Positions 10,903 to 21,897 of a stretch of DNA of 64,000 nucleotides are shown in pieces. The DNA lies in assembly GCA_944739405.2 (NCBI GenBank), contig OX123186.2, positions 15,183,552-15,247,551 on the forward strand, written 5' to 3'. Each line of letters begins with the position of its first letter. The stretch's first letter is position 1. The notes under the pieces were generated by a model, which saw only the letters and a list, made by a program, of their open reading frames with translations, was not told where the DNA came from and searched no databases. A program made the translations under genes and the position numbers. Origin of the DNA: Euclidia mi (lineage: Eukaryota; Arthropoda; Insecta; Lepidoptera; Erebidae).

Positions 10903-11415
10903 TGCTCATCATTTGTGAAAATTGAACCCATGACCTTCGGCTTCGTTGTCAGGGCCACCCACTAGATCAATAGGCCTGTATAATGTCAGTCAGAGTTATC
11001 AGTATTTAGCATTAATACTTAGTTAAAATGCACTAGGTACTTGGGCGTCTGTCCAAGTAAGCATTTTAAAATAGTCTAGTCTGGTCAATTAACTATCCAG
11101 TTAATTGTTTTCAGATTGTTATATTTAAAAAATACCGTTATCCCTATGTTACGTGTCACACAAAATAAAGCCGTCATATGTCTCTACGAATTGCTATAAT
11201 CCGATTGGACTGCAAATCTGACACGACTTGAGTGCAGCACAAACGGCTTAACGTGATTTGTGCGGCAAGAGGATATTGCACCGACAACAACCTGGCTTGG
11301 GATTGATATTGAAATTTTAATATATTTTGTTATTTTTATATGCACGATATGTATATACAGATTTAATTAATAAATAGGTAGCCAAAAAGCGATTTGAAAT
11401 CCACCAGTAAACTAA
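10903..11415 (-). mobile_element. 513-bp tRNA-headed repeat unit, copy A
   Basis: It is nearly identical (a handful of differences by eye) to 14676-15187, so it is a mobile unit. On the minus strand the segment 10975-10915 resembles a tRNA-like head with 'gggtggccctgacaacgaag' and a degenerate B-box (gggttcaatt). The rest has no coding frame longer than ~66 codons. It is bracketed by the direct repeats 10710-10892 and 11418-11601. Confidence 0.65.
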
Positions 11416-11417
11416 AC

Positions 11418-11601
11418 TTTCGCTAAACATACTATAACAAATAGACTTTTTAAGGCCCTTGCTTAAGCATACAAATTGAAATAAATAAAGATTTATCTGT
11501 ACATTCATAAAGAAAATGGGCAAGTGCGAGTCGGACTCGCGCACGAAGGGTTACGGTACCATCATCTTTAAAAGAAAATCACGTTTGTTGTATGTATACT
11601 T
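11418..11601 (+). repeat. Direct repeat X, copy 2 (184 bp)
   Basis: Near-identical to 10710-10892; visible differences include cgcgcacg versus cgtgcacg and an extra G in the 'cataaagaaaatggg' run. Downstream sequence 11602-11830 holds further scraps of the same repeat class ('gtctacctgttaccgtt'). Confidence 0.85.
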
Positions 11602-11829
11602 CAATATTTTTTAAGAATCTAGTGTTTCTACCTGTTTATTAAGATCTAGTAACAAATTGCTTAAAAATTACGTTTGTTGTATGGGGGCTCCCCTTTATTA
11701 TTTACTTTTTGTCTTTAATTATTTATTTTGAAAGGTAATATACAACTACATATTCTGTGAAAGTTTCAAGCGTCTACCTGTTACCGTTAGTAATTTTGAG
11801 GTTAAGTTTGACAGACTTCACCTCGCATG

Positions 11830-12068
11830 TCTTCTGAGACAATACTTGACAATACGCAAAGACCTCAGACATGCAGGCTTCCTCACGATGTTATTTATAG
11901 AAAAGTTGTCTAATAATAAGTCAATCAGCCGACTGATGCAGTCTTGAGATTACAAATATATTATTTGGGAGTTCAAAAGCACCGAATACGGTTTTAATAG
12001 TCTATTTTATTTAAAAAAGCTACACAAGTGGTAATTATAGTACCTAGTCTGAATAGAAAATTGATTAA
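11830..12068. other. SINE scrap, otherwise unassigned
   Basis: 'cagacatgcaggcttcctc' at 11868-11886 is a minus-strand SINE body fragment. The remainder is AT-rich with no recognised feature. Confidence 0.4.
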
Positions 12069-12274
12069 TCTTAATATATAAAATCCTTGCGTTACTGACT
12101 GACTGACAGACACGCTACAGCCGAAAATAATGGGCGCAGGAAGCTGAAATTTGGCATGTATGTTCCTTGGGGATCGTAGGAGTTCACTAAGAAGGGATTG
12201 CCTGAAATTACCACGGGATCGGTCAAAACGGGTAAATTAAAAAAAATGCAGGCGTAGCTGCTGGCGTCCTCTAG
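12069..12274 (+). mobile_element. Non-autonomous Helitron-like element, 206 bp
   Basis: It starts TCTTAATATATAAAAT after an A and ends GCGTCCTCTAG before a T, as expected for Helitrons inserted between A and T. Body motifs are 'gttactgactgactgacaga', 'gggcgcaggaagctgaaat' and 'aggcgtagctgctggcgtcc'. Near-identical copies lie at 35169-35375 and 46220-46443, which fixes both ends. Confidence 0.8.
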
Positions 12275-12704
12275 TTATCAAATATAAATCAAGATTTTAT
12301 TCAATAATGTTATGTGAATACGTATCATTTTAAATAAAAATGATACTAATCACCACCAGTTTTCACCTGCAGACCAATTTATAATAAAATCATACAAATA
12401 TTAATGAAAAATAAATTTATTCGAACGAACGCAATAATCAACCCATTGAGCTTATACAATTTAATTTCGGTTGAAAATATTGTATTTGTTATTAAAATAT
12501 GGTTCGAAAATAAAAAGTATTTCGTATAAACTTATAAATTATTACACAAATAAATATCATTTTATGAGGAATATTTAACGAGTCCTTTCTACTTGCGACC
12601 GTAGCATGTGTATATTACTAGATATTTTGAACAATTGTGCGTGGTTAGGTTTTAAGTAGGTAATGTTGGTCCTCAGGGATCATACGTGCCAAACAGCTTC
12701 TTGG

Positions 12705-12769
12705 ACCCAATAGTTTTGCCTGTGCGTTGTCTGTCTGTTGGTTAGTAACGCAATGATTTTATACATACA
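12705..12769 (-). mobile_element. Truncated Helitron-like copy, minus strand
   Basis: The reverse complement reads 'aaatcattgcgttactaacc', then 'agacagacaacgcacaggca' and 'aaactattgggtcc', the 5' part of the 206-bp family. It abuts the larger Helitron-like element at 12770. Confidence 0.5.
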
Positions 12770-14039
12770 CTAGCTGACCCAGCGAACTCCGTATCGCCTT
12801 TTTAAGAGTTTTTATTTAATTCCCTTTTTTCCAAGCGCCTTTTCCAAAGTTACCATTGACTTAGCACTTAATCTCCTATCATTTCAGAGTCTATAAATGA
12901 TGAACAAACAAACATAGATTTTAATATATTATTGAATTCCCCATTCCTTAAAATATCGGAGACGATACCCATATTGACTTTAAAAAAAAAACCCGTCCGC
13001 CATCTTTGATTTCCTATCCGCCATCTTTGATCACAAAATAGATGTTGTGTTTAGATTCTCCATCCCTTTAATCATCAGAGACGATACCCATATTGATTTT
13101 TAAAATTTTTCCCTTCCGCCACCTTTAAACATCGGAGACGATACCCATATTGATTTTTTTAAATTTTCCCATCCGCCATCTTTGATTTCCTATCCGCCAT
13201 CTTTGATCACGAAATAGATGTTGTATTTGGATTCACCATCCCTTTAATCATCAGAGACGATACCCATATTGATTTTTTTAATTTTCCCATCCGCCATGTT
13301 TGATTTCCCATCCACCATCTTGAATCACAAAATAGATGTTGTATTTGGATTCTCCATCCCTTTTAACATCGGAGACGATACCCATATTGATTTTTTAAAA
13401 TTTTCCCATTCACCATCTTTGATTTCCCATCCGCCATCTTTGATCACGAAACAGATGTTGTATTGCGATTCCCCACCCCTTAAAATATCGAAGGCGATAC
13501 CCATATTGATTTTTTAAATTTTCTCATCCGCCATCTTTGATTTCCCGTCCGCCATCTTGGATCACTAAATAAATTTCATTTTATTTATCAGCGTCCCGAA
13601 AATCTCGAAAACGATACACATATAGATTGTATCCTATTCGTTTAGCCTTTTTTTGCCCTTGACCAAACCCTCCCTCTTCTCGTTTGACCATTTTATTATT
13701 TTTGTCTGGCCTCTAAAAGTTGTGGGGTAATTTTATATAGCCTATAGCCTTTTGGCATAATTGGGCTATCATAGGCAATAACAATTTTTAAAATCCGACT
13801 GCTAGTTCCTGAGATAAGCCGACATTATCTTTTAGCCTTTCTAGCCTTTTGCCCGGCCCCAAAGGGTCGAAGCGTTATGTTATATAGCCTATAGCCTGCC
13901 GGAATAACTGGGCTATCGTATACAAAAAGAATTTTTCAGATCCGACCGGTAGTTCCTGAGATTAGCGCGTTCAAACAAACAAACAAATAAACAAACAAAC
14001 AAACAAACAAACTCTTCCGCTTTATTATATTAGTATAGA
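12770..14039 (-). mobile_element. Non-autonomous Helitron-like element carrying a minisatellite
   Basis: On the minus strand it begins TCTATACTAATATAATAAAG (14039 downward) right after an A, and ends GGGTCAGCTAG (12770) before a T. These are the classic 5'-TC and CTAG|T ends of lepidopteran Helitrons. Just inside the 5' end are (GTTT)n and 'gcgctaatctcaggaactac'. A duplicated block (13738-13960: 'tagcctatagcctt..ggg ctatc' then 'ttcctgagat') and a 118-119 bp minisatellite fill the middle. No Rep or helicase coding is present. Confidence 0.75.
12930..13630. repeat. Minisatellite, 118-119 bp period, about 6 copies
   Basis: The landmark 'acgatacccatattga' recurs with starts near 12961, 13080, 13137, 13256, 13374 and 13493, and degenerately at 13610. 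Spacings are 119, 57, 119, 118, 119 and 117, so one half-unit is present. Each unit holds two 'ccgccatctttgat' blocks, so the repeat is itself built of two related halves. Confidence 0.9.
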
Positions 14040-14149
14040 TACACTCATTAAATGTACTATTAAATTGCATAGATATTGTCTTCCACTTGAAAGTCCTTGC
14101 GTTGTTACAAACTAAGAAATCACAATCACGAAGCAAACTCAGGTTGGGT

Positions 14150-14260
14150 GCGTGATCTGTGGATTACCGATTATTTCACGTGTATACCCATCGATTTGAA
14201 CCCGCAGGATTCAGGTCCCTAGCATACGCAATAGATGTATCGACTGTACCAAAGAACCAT
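14150..14260 (-). mobile_element. Degenerate tRNA-like SINE head
   Basis: The reverse complement carries 'tgaatcctgcgggttcaaat', a B-box-like motif, with an A-box-like stretch upstream. It is an old fragment. The following 14260-14675 contains nothing else I recognise. Confidence 0.3.
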
Positions 14261-14675
14261 TCATTTTAGTAGCAGTTATCCTTGCCACCTTTTATTTGAG
14301 ATGAAAAGCTCTCTCAAAGGCAATGAGCTCTCGTGATCGTTACGCTCTACTGACGCCTGACTGGCTCTGATGAAAGTCTGCGGTGCACTAACAACCTAGC
14401 TTCGGAAGTAGTATCTATAGGTAACGTTGCATAGAAAACAATTCAAATATTTATTTTACTACGCTTCGCTTTTCTAAAATTATGAAGGAAGAAAATTGAC
14501 AGATCATGATTCAAAAAAGATTATAAGATAATTAAAGCATCCTAATGTATACTGGGATAACTCGCGGTCATCACGTTGCAAACTAAAAAAAAAATACATA
14601 ACTGACGAAGATACTCAAATAGTCTAAATTATTATTAAGTACAGATAAATTAAACTTTGACACAGAAAAATATAG

Positions 14676-15187
14676 TGCTCATCATTTGTGAAAGTTGAAC
14701 CGATGATCTTCGGCTTCGTTGTCAGGGCCACCCACTAGATCAATAGGCCTGTATAATGTCAGTCAGAGTTATCAGTATTTAGCATTAATACTTAGTTAAA
14801 ATGCACTAGGTACTTGGGCGTCTGTCCAAGTAAGCATTTTAAACTAGTCTAGTCTGGTCAATTAACTATCCAGTTAATTGTTTTCAGACTGTTATATTTA
14901 AAAAATACCCTTATCCCTATGATACGTACACACAAAATAAAGCCGTCATATGTCTCTGCGAATTGCTATAATCCGATTGGACTGCAAATCTGACACGACT
15001 TGGGTGCAGCACAAACGGATTAGCGTGATTTGTGAGGCAAGAGGATATTGCACCGACAACAAGATGGCTCGGGATTGATATTGAAATTTTAATATATTTT
15101 GTTAGTTTTATATGCACGATATGTATATACAGATTTAATTAATAAATAGGTAGCCAAAAAGCGATTTGAAATCCACCAGTAAACTAA
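14676..15187 (-). mobile_element. 513-bp tRNA-headed repeat unit, copy B
   Basis: This is a direct near-identical copy of 10903-11415. Both run from 'tgctcatcatttgtgaaa' to 'ccaccagtaaactaa'. Unlike copy A it is not bracketed by the X repeats, which shows that unit and brackets are separable. Confidence 0.7.
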
Positions 15188-15519
15188 TCAAATAGTAAAG
15201 TTAAACCAAATTGTTTACGATGGTTGAACGAATGCGTAATGTTCTCTCACCGTAAAGCAGCATCAATAAAATTGTACCGAGCCTTTACAAGGGAAAGGGT
15301 ACCTAAACTTTTCTAGTACACAGGCGTGAGTCTATAAAAAAATAATTCAATAGAGTAACTTATGAAGACTAGCGACAAGCTACATTAAATGAAGCACCTC
15401 AATAGTTTGTAACATACAAAATTGCGCTCCAGTAGCGTCGTACACACGAACCATGCATTTACTATGAACAGTTGATGCCGCTGCCGGGAACAGACTGTGT
15501 AGCTTTATTAATGGTGCTC

Positions 15520-15523
15520 CACG
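15520..15523. repeat. Target-site duplication CACG (left)
   Basis: CACG immediately precedes AGTTACG of the 5' LTR and is repeated at 21618-21621 just after the 3' LTR. A 4-bp duplication is usual for gypsy-group integrases. Confidence 0.9.
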
Positions 15524-15722
15524 AGTTACGTTGGTGTAAACACCGCCGTCATCACTCATCGAGCATCACCTTACACTTTTATTAGAATTGTTTAGATTAC
15601 GCCCGACCAAACCTTGTACTTTTGTTTTAAAATAAAGTCAGTTCTGTTTCAACCTCTAAGCCGGACAGTAGTCCGAGGGTTTTATTTTTAAAAACTCCTT
15701 CGCCGGTCGACGGTTCATATCT
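15524..15722 (+). repeat. 5' LTR (199 bp)
   Basis: It runs AGTTACGTTGG to GGTTCATATCT. It contains AATAAA at about 15631 as a candidate polyadenylation signal and 'agccggacagtagtccgagg', a short hairpin. It is about 56 bp longer than the 3' LTR because the latter lacks the block with the polyadenylation signal. Confidence 0.9.
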
Positions 15723-15742
15723 GGCGCAGTCGGTAGGATCGT
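15722..15742 (+). promoter_or_regulatory. Primer binding site, tRNA-Ser type
   Basis: TGGCGCAGTCGGTAGGAT starts at the LTR boundary. TGGCGCAGTCG is complementary to the 3' end of insect tRNA-Ser, the primer of the 17.6/297/ZAM branch of errantiviruses (established knowledge). Confidence 0.8.
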
Positions 15743-16050
15743 GTCTGTTATACGGTTGCCGAAAATCTCTTTTCCGGTACATCCACAGCGCAATCACAAA
15801 GTTCCTACGGTCAATCAAAGATAACCGGCGGAAAAGCGGCGAAGAAAACCGGCGACGAAGCAGAACTCAGCCTGACATCGGCATGCTCGTGCATCTTTCC
15901 TATATTTTTATTTATTAACTGTGTATCAAACTCTACACCGTTAATTGATTTATGTGTACTGTATTTTGTGTGTGATTTCCACTTTTTACAGCTATTTTGT
16001 TGTATTTTTATACTTTTTGTGTGAATTTGTGTATTTTTCATTGTGCTAAA

Positions 16051-17029
16051 ATGGCTCACGAACAAAAGAAATTAGACATTTCTGTAAAAGAAGAAAAAGT
16101 CGAAATCGACTATAAAACATTATCCTTTTTCTTGCCCGCATACGACGGCAACAAGAAATCTCTAGCATTTTATATTAAAAGCGTAGAGAATGCTTAAGAA
16201 TTGATAGAAAATAGGCAGCATCCAAGCATAGCATGCTTGATTAGGAATAAGCTAACAGGCAAAGCAGTAGAAGCATTATCAGAATGCACTGAATTTAATA
16301 GTTGGGAAGATATTAAAGCTATACTTACCCGTAGATTTGGCGAATTCTGAGACGAGGTACAGGTAGTTAAGGAGCTAGTGAATATTAGAAAATTAAGTTT
16401 AGATAAAGATAACTTTGCAGATAAAATTAGAGAATTAACTTACATTTTGATTCACTTAGACCAAACCAAAAAGGATTACTATGAAAAAATGGCTATCAAT
16501 GTATTTCTAGACCAGCTAGACCCGATCTTAGCACTCTAAGCGTAAAAGTCCAAAAGGCAGATTCCTTAGAGCAGGTTATTGTCCTAGCTAAACAGGAGGA
16601 TCTTAAGTTGAAAAATAAAAGATCAGTAGATTTGAGGTCCAAGCCTAACGCACCTAGGCCTAACCCGATCCAGAATAATAATTACCGTTTTCAGCCACCT
16701 TCCGTTAACCCATATAGGTCTCAACAGATGGCACAACCTAGATTCGCTAACTTTAGTGCGCAACAGCCGCAAAGACCATTAAACCGTCAGGTACCTAACA
16801 CGCATCCTATGTACCAACCCGGTTCGTATAAAAATGATAACAATAGCCGACCTATAAATAAACCCGCGCCCTATGCACCTGTAAACTTTCAAACCGAACC
16901 AGACGATTCTGTAGAAGAATGCCATGATTTAGAGAATGTTAATATTTCCACCTCAGAAAATAGCTATGTAGAAGATTTAGGAAATAATGAAAATTTTCAG
17001 CTTTACCCGGACACGGACAACGAAACGTA
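16051..17029 (+). pseudogene. gag: Errantivirus gag (broken)
   Basis: The frame opens at ATG 16051. The first ~50 codons, through FFLPAYDGNKKSLAFYIKS, are in frame 1, with in-frame stops at 16195 and 16348 and a frameshift near 16535. The rest continues in frame 3 to TAG at 17028. The capsid-like part is alpha-helical and charged. The C-terminal ~140 residues are Pro-, Asn- and Gln-rich (PRPNPIQNNNYRFQPPSVNP) with no CCHC zinc knuckle, as is usual for this gypsy branch. It would form the particle shell and package RNA. The stops make it a pseudogene. Confidence 0.8.
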
Positions 17030-17032
17030 GCG

Positions 17033-17496
17033 TTGCTTAATTTACATTATCGTAACCGCTTACCATATATTTACATTAGAGAATTAGGCGGTCGCTTTTT
17101 AATCGATACTGGCGCGACGCAATCACTCATATCACCTAACGCAATATTAGAAAACAATGCCCACTTTGAGCGTGAAATACACTTCATAAAGACGGCGCAT
17201 AGTATAACTAAACACGATACCGTTGTTTATATAAAACTTCCTTCACTCTTCAATTGCGAAATGAAATGAAAGATATGATGTTAAGAACAGACGTTATTTG
17301 TATTCCAATAAAGGGCGATATGAAATCATATACAACAATAGAGCCACAGTGTGAAAAGATTGTTTATATTTTATGTAATTACCGAGAAGGCGACTATGAA
17401 TTAATTGAACAAACAACCAGTGACGGATTAGTATTCCCTTCTGCATTTGTATCCGTAAAATCAGGAATGTTTACAACATCAGTTATAAATAAGTAA
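17033..17496 (+). pseudogene. pol: Errantivirus protease region (broken)
   Basis: Directly after gag (a few bases, different frame) comes FLIDTGATQSLIS at about 17095-17133, the aspartic protease active site (D-T-G). A frameshift near 17262-17268 moves the following ~80 residues (VICIPIKGDM, YELIEQTTSDGL) into frame 1, ending with TAA at 17494. The gag-pol offset would require ribosomal frameshifting in an active relative. Confidence 0.8.
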
Positions 17497-19397
17497 GATA
17501 ATAAAGTAAGCTTAATTAATAACTATAAAGTACAGTTAGTTCCACTACAAAAGGAACCATTTCCAGATAGCTTTTCAAAGGTTTCATCAATTAATACATT
17601 GCATTCTAGTAGAGAGTTAGACCAGTTACTTAAGAATAACCTTAGCAGACTTATAACCGAACACATGAACGACGGAGAGAGACGTGAAATAGAAAGATTA
17701 TGCTATAATTATCGCGACATATTTTACTGTGAAAATGTACCACTTACCTTTACCCCTCCAGGTTAAACATAAACTTAGAATTACTGACGACACTCCCATC
17801 TTTGTACGTAACTACAGACAAGCGCCGAAACAAAAGCAGGAAATCCAAAAGCAGATCGAAGAATTATTACGTCATTATATAATTAGAGAAAGTAGCTGAC
17901 CTTGGTCAGGTCCAGTACATATAGTGCCTAAGAAAATAGACGCAACTGGCCAACAAAAAAGGAGGCTATTTATCGACTACCGTAGGCTTAACGAGAGAAC
18001 TAATGAAGATAAGTACCCGCTACCAAACATCAATGATATCCTGGATAAATTAGGACGTGCCTAGTATTTTACCACATTAGACCTTGCATCTGGCTACCAT
18101 CAGGTGGAGATGGACCCTTCAGATACTGAGAAAACAGCTTTTAGTACAGACCGAGGACATTACAAATTTATGAGAATGACTTTTGGCCTGAAGGATACCC
18201 CTAGTACGTTTCAGCGATTTATGGATTCAGTCTTGCGAGGATTAGACAATGTTTTAACGTATCTCGATGATGCTATTATCTTTTCATCTTCCTTACAAGA
18301 ACACCTAGAAAAATGTAGACAGGTATTTGATAGGTTCCGATATCATAATCTCAAAGTGCAACTAAATAAATCCGAATTTCTACAAAAGCAAGTCAAGTTT
18401 CTTGGTCATACACTTACAGACAAAGGCCTTAAGCCTAATGCTGATAAAATAGAAGCTGTCAAGCGATTTCCACTTCCTAAAACACAGAAGGAAATAAAAT
18501 CTTTCCTAGGACTCGTGGGATACTATAGAAAGTTCATTAAAGACTTCGCGCAACTTACAAAGCCTTTAACTTCATGCCTTAAGAGAAAAATGCCAAAGTA
18601 GAAGCAACCCCGCAGTTTATAGAATTTTTCGAAAAATGCAAAGAAGTCCTTACTAATGCACCTATATTGCAATATTGCGATTTCGAAAAACCTTTTATAC
18701 TTACCACTGACGCATCGGACGTAGCACTCGGTGCCGTACTCTCACAAGGTAAAGTAGGTTCAGACAAACCCGTGGCGTACGCTTCACGAACGCTGTCGGA
18801 GACAGAGCAAAAATACTCACCTATAGAAAAAGAACTATTAGGAATAGTTTGGGCTATTAAGTATTTTCGTCCGTACCTTTATGGCAAACAATTTACCATA
18901 TATACTGACCATCGTCCGCTTACGTGGATCATGACTTTAAAGGACCCCAATTCAAAATAACAAGATGGCGTTTAAAACTGGCTGAATATGATTTTAAAAT
19001 AGAATATAAGAAAGGTAAGATAAATACTAATGCCGACGCATTATCCCGTGTTCAAATAGTTTACAATAACGACATAGAATCTGTGACTAACGACGATCAA
19101 TTAGTAGACATGATATTAGACAGTGAAAATCAGACAAACTTATCGACAGAACCTCAACCCGGAACGTTGCGTGATACGTTTAACGATCTTGACGGAATAG
19201 ACATCGAAACACTTATTGACACCTCGACAATATTTGTTCCACCACAGTCAATAGACAACCGGATAGACACCCCGGAACCCATTCAGTTAGACTCAGACAA
19301 CCAATTAGACTATAAAATTCCCGAAACATTAGATGCCATAGATAGGCAGTTAAACAGTTCCATATTCGAAAATGCCCTGGCTTTGAGTACAGAGTAG
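17497..19397 (+). pseudogene. pol: Errantivirus reverse transcriptase and RNase H (broken)
   Basis: RT motifs are readable across several frames: IIRESS then PWSGPVHIVPKK, RLFIDYRRLNERT (17970s), TTLDLASGYHQVEM (first Asp), MTFGLKDTPSTFQRFM, and YLDDAIIFS at about 18258-18285 (catalytic YLDD). Next come FLGHTLTDKGLKPN and KSFLGLVGYYRKFI. RNase H begins near 18690 (ILTTDASDVALGAVLSQ, then YASRTLSETEQKYSPIEKE) and includes YTDHRPLTWI, with a frameshift near 18956 before NADALSR at about 19031-19053. The RNase H to integrase linker follows. Breaks include stops at 17898, 18062 and 18599 and two or more frameshifts. Catalytic residues survive, so decay is by nonsense and indels. Confidence 0.85.
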
Positions 19398-19845
19398 ACA
19401 ATATAACCAAAGGCAAGATAGTAATTAAAGACGTTTTTATCCCTATTAACGAAACTTAACAGCAAATTATAAAATTCCTAAAGGAACATACCATACCGGA
19501 CCGCATATTCCATTGTCATTTTTACGACGAAGAGTTATATCCCATATTTTGCAAGGTAGTCAAAACCATTTTTAGCAGTAGAGGCCCAAAGCTAATACGT
19601 TGTACTACAAGGGTAACCTTAGTAGAAAATAACAACGAACAAATAAAATTAATAAACAAATATCACGAAGACAAAACCATCCATAAAGGCATACAAGGAA
19701 CATACAAACAGTTACGCAAGAATTACCATTAGACGAACATGCTATTATCAACTCAAAAGTAGGTATATTAATCAATGCGAAAAATGTCTCAAACCTAAAT
19801 ATGAACGTTTAAAATTACCACAGACCACCATCAAGTAGATATCAG
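19398..19845 (+). pseudogene. pol: Integrase N-terminal zinc-finger part only; catalytic core missing
   Basis: After the linker, the region 19650-19835 encodes an HHCC-like pattern (HEDKTIHKGIQGTYKQLRKN, with a downstream C..C pair near 19779-19790). Sequence similarity to pol then stops at about 19845. The D,D-35-E catalytic core and C-terminal domain, normally ~700 bp, are absent. The next recognisable sequence is env-like. This is an internal deletion of the integrase core and the start of env. Confidence 0.65.
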
Positions 19846-19998
19846 AGTTAGATTAGATATAAGATTCCATTTAGTTATATCCTATAAAGTTAATAGAATA
19901 CGCGATATACACGCATCATAAAGTAAATCATAGATGTAAGCAGAGATTATTATACATTTAAGTTATATCATAAGAATATATCCAACTATAAAGATAGT

Positions 19999-21489
19999 TT
20001 GGTTACTAGAAACCAATTAGAATACCTTATAGATAAGATAGAAAGTAAGTTAGTTTATTTAGGATCTACTGAACTCAGCTTAGGAAGACCATATATCCCT
20101 AGATTTAAAAGAAAACCTCTTTTAATTAATGGACTAGGATCCGTAATAAAAGCTATCACTGGCAACCTAGACCAGGAAGATGCAATTAACTTAGAAAACC
20201 AAGTTCAGGAAATAAGGAAATTAACAGTAAATAAGCAAAGCGAAACCCTAGGAATAATATCCGATTTCATTAATGAGCATCATAGTAAATTAGAAAGTAT
20301 CACTAAGAATTAGAAAGAGTTAACTAAAGCGATCGGAAAATTAGTAGAAGATAATCAGGAAATAGAAAATAAAGTATATACCATGCAAATATATAATCAA
20401 ATTGAAACATGCTTACAACAAGTATATGATAGATTAGTTAACTTATAGAATGCCATAACATTCAGTCACCTAGGACGACTACATCCTAGTATAGTCGAAC
20501 CTAGCTATCTTATTGCAGAGTTAGCGAGCATCCAAAAGGATATAAGCTTCAAAGATTTGCAGTTACCTTATGCACCAACAATGAAACATATACATATAAT
20601 AGAAAAATCTATTGTAGTTAAAGCATACAGTACAAATGAATCGATTAACTTTGTGTTAGAGATCCCCTTAGTAACTAACCATCCTTATAGTTTACTCCAT
20701 TTATACCCGATCCCGAATGCAAGCAATTCTATCCTAATACCAAAAAATCCTTACCTAATCTTGGGCAGCAACATGTTTGCGTATCCTCGCGAGCCATGCG
20801 CCTCCATCACCGACGAAACCGTCATCTGCCATCACCTGGAACTACAAGAACTCATCGCATCACAAGACTGCGTCGCACAACTACTACAACACAAGAAACG
20901 ATACAACTGCACTTACGCCATAGTAGAATTCAACGAGAATATTATACACCAAATTAAAGAAAACAGCTGGATCGCCATCCTGAAATAAGAAGAAGTGATT
21001 AAGACAACCTGTGGAGAAGAAGTACACTACCAAAGATACAGCGGCGTCGTCCTGATATCAATCAATAACCAATGCACCATTGGCATAGAAAGAAGAACCC
21101 TACGTACACACAAGAAATTCCTCATCAACAGAGAAAGCATTCCACTGCCTAGAACACAGTACAGCACAACGAATAAGCACTCACAATTGAATCTACAAAT
21201 AGAAAATGATCAGCTCAACGAACTAGACAAACTAGTAGAAAAGACTAAAAACTTACAAGAAAAGGAAGAAACAGTCATCATCGCTACTAAACCCAGTTGG
21301 CCCACCATATGCCCGTATGCGATCATGACACTAGCCGCCATAGGCTTCATCACCCACCGATATCTTCACCGGAGGGGAAGACCAGCAACGACCGAAGCCA
21401 AGCAGCTCCAGCCACAAGAGCCCTTGCCACAGGACCAGCAGTCTTCGGCGTGCTTCTCACTTAAGGGGGGAGGAGTTACGTTGGTGTAA
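19999..21489 (+). pseudogene. env: Env-like glycoprotein remnant (F-protein type)
   Basis: One frame (frame 1) runs from about 19999 to 21489 with in-frame stops at 20311, about 20446 and 20986. Visible features are a basic RFKR-type cleavage motif near 20100 followed by a Gly/Ile-rich segment resembling a fusion peptide, helical charged stretches, Cys-rich blocks near 20790-20910, and a late hydrophobic membrane segment (about 21310-21355) followed by a short basic tail. This is the layout of errantivirus env, related to baculovirus F proteins (family knowledge). The N-terminal surface part seems lost with the integrase deletion. The stops and the missing start make it non-functional. Confidence 0.7.
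21462..21473 (+). promoter_or_regulatory. Polypurine tract
   Basis: AAGGGGGGAGG lies directly before AGTTACG of the 3' LTR, as expected for the plus-strand primer. Confidence 0.85.
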
Positions 21490-21617
21490 ACACCGCCGTC
21501 ATCACTCATCGAGCATCACCTTACACTTTTATTAGAATTGTTTAGATTACGCTCGACCAAACCTTGTACTTTTGTTTTATTTTTAAAAACTCCTTCGCCG
21601 GTCAACGGTTCATATCT
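21474..21617 (+). repeat. 3' LTR (144 bp, internally deleted)
   Basis: It matches the 5' LTR except for about two substitutions (gctcgacc versus gcccgacc; gtcaacgg versus gtcgacgg) and the loss of ~55 bp between 'cttttgtttta' and 'tttttaaaaactcc', with a GTTTTA microhomology at the join. The lost block contains the AATAAA signal. CACG at 21618-21621 is the right target duplication. Confidence 0.9.
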
Positions 21618-21779
21618 CACGTCTTGAAAATATTCGTTTGTGGCGTGAGAAGTCCATAGTGGACAAGTTTGTGTTCAAGTGTGTGTGAATGCCACAAACA
21701 AAATGAAGAGAATTGAATAACGAATTCAGTGTTTCCATTTTTTTATGTTGTAATACCACACTATTATGTATTTTTTGTC

Positions 21780-21895
21780 TACTATTATAGTGAAATCCCA
21801 GGCCCGTTCCTTATTTTTGAAGTAACTTTGCACAAGCTCTGCTTAGTTTGGGACTAGATGGTGTGGTGTGTGTGCGGTAGAATATTATAAAAAAA
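21780..21895 (+). mobile_element. SINE 3' tail
   Basis: 'tttgcacaagctctgcttag' and 'tttgggactagatggtgtg' are the recognisable 3' end of a common moth SINE; the head is absent. An A-rich run follows. Confidence 0.45.
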
Positions 21896-21897
21896 AT

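Larger units (their letters stand above)
15524..21617 (+). mobile_element. Errantivirus-type LTR retroelement (17.6/297-like), defective
   Basis: A 6,094-bp element with 199-bp and 144-bp LTRs (AGTTACG...CATATCT), an exact CACG target duplication at 15520-15523 and 21618-21621, a tRNA-Ser-type primer site, a polypurine tract, gag, protease, RT, RNase H, a truncated integrase and a degenerate env-like region. This layout is that of insect endogenous retroviruses of the gypsy group. All reading frames carry stops or frameshifts, and the integrase core is missing, so it cannot transpose. The LTRs differ by about two substitutions over ~143 shared bases plus a deletion, so insertion was fairly recent. 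Confidence 0.92.

Noticed and set aside
15524..21617. Active endogenous retrovirus
   Set aside because: Multiple stops and frameshifts in gag, pol and env, and no integrase core.
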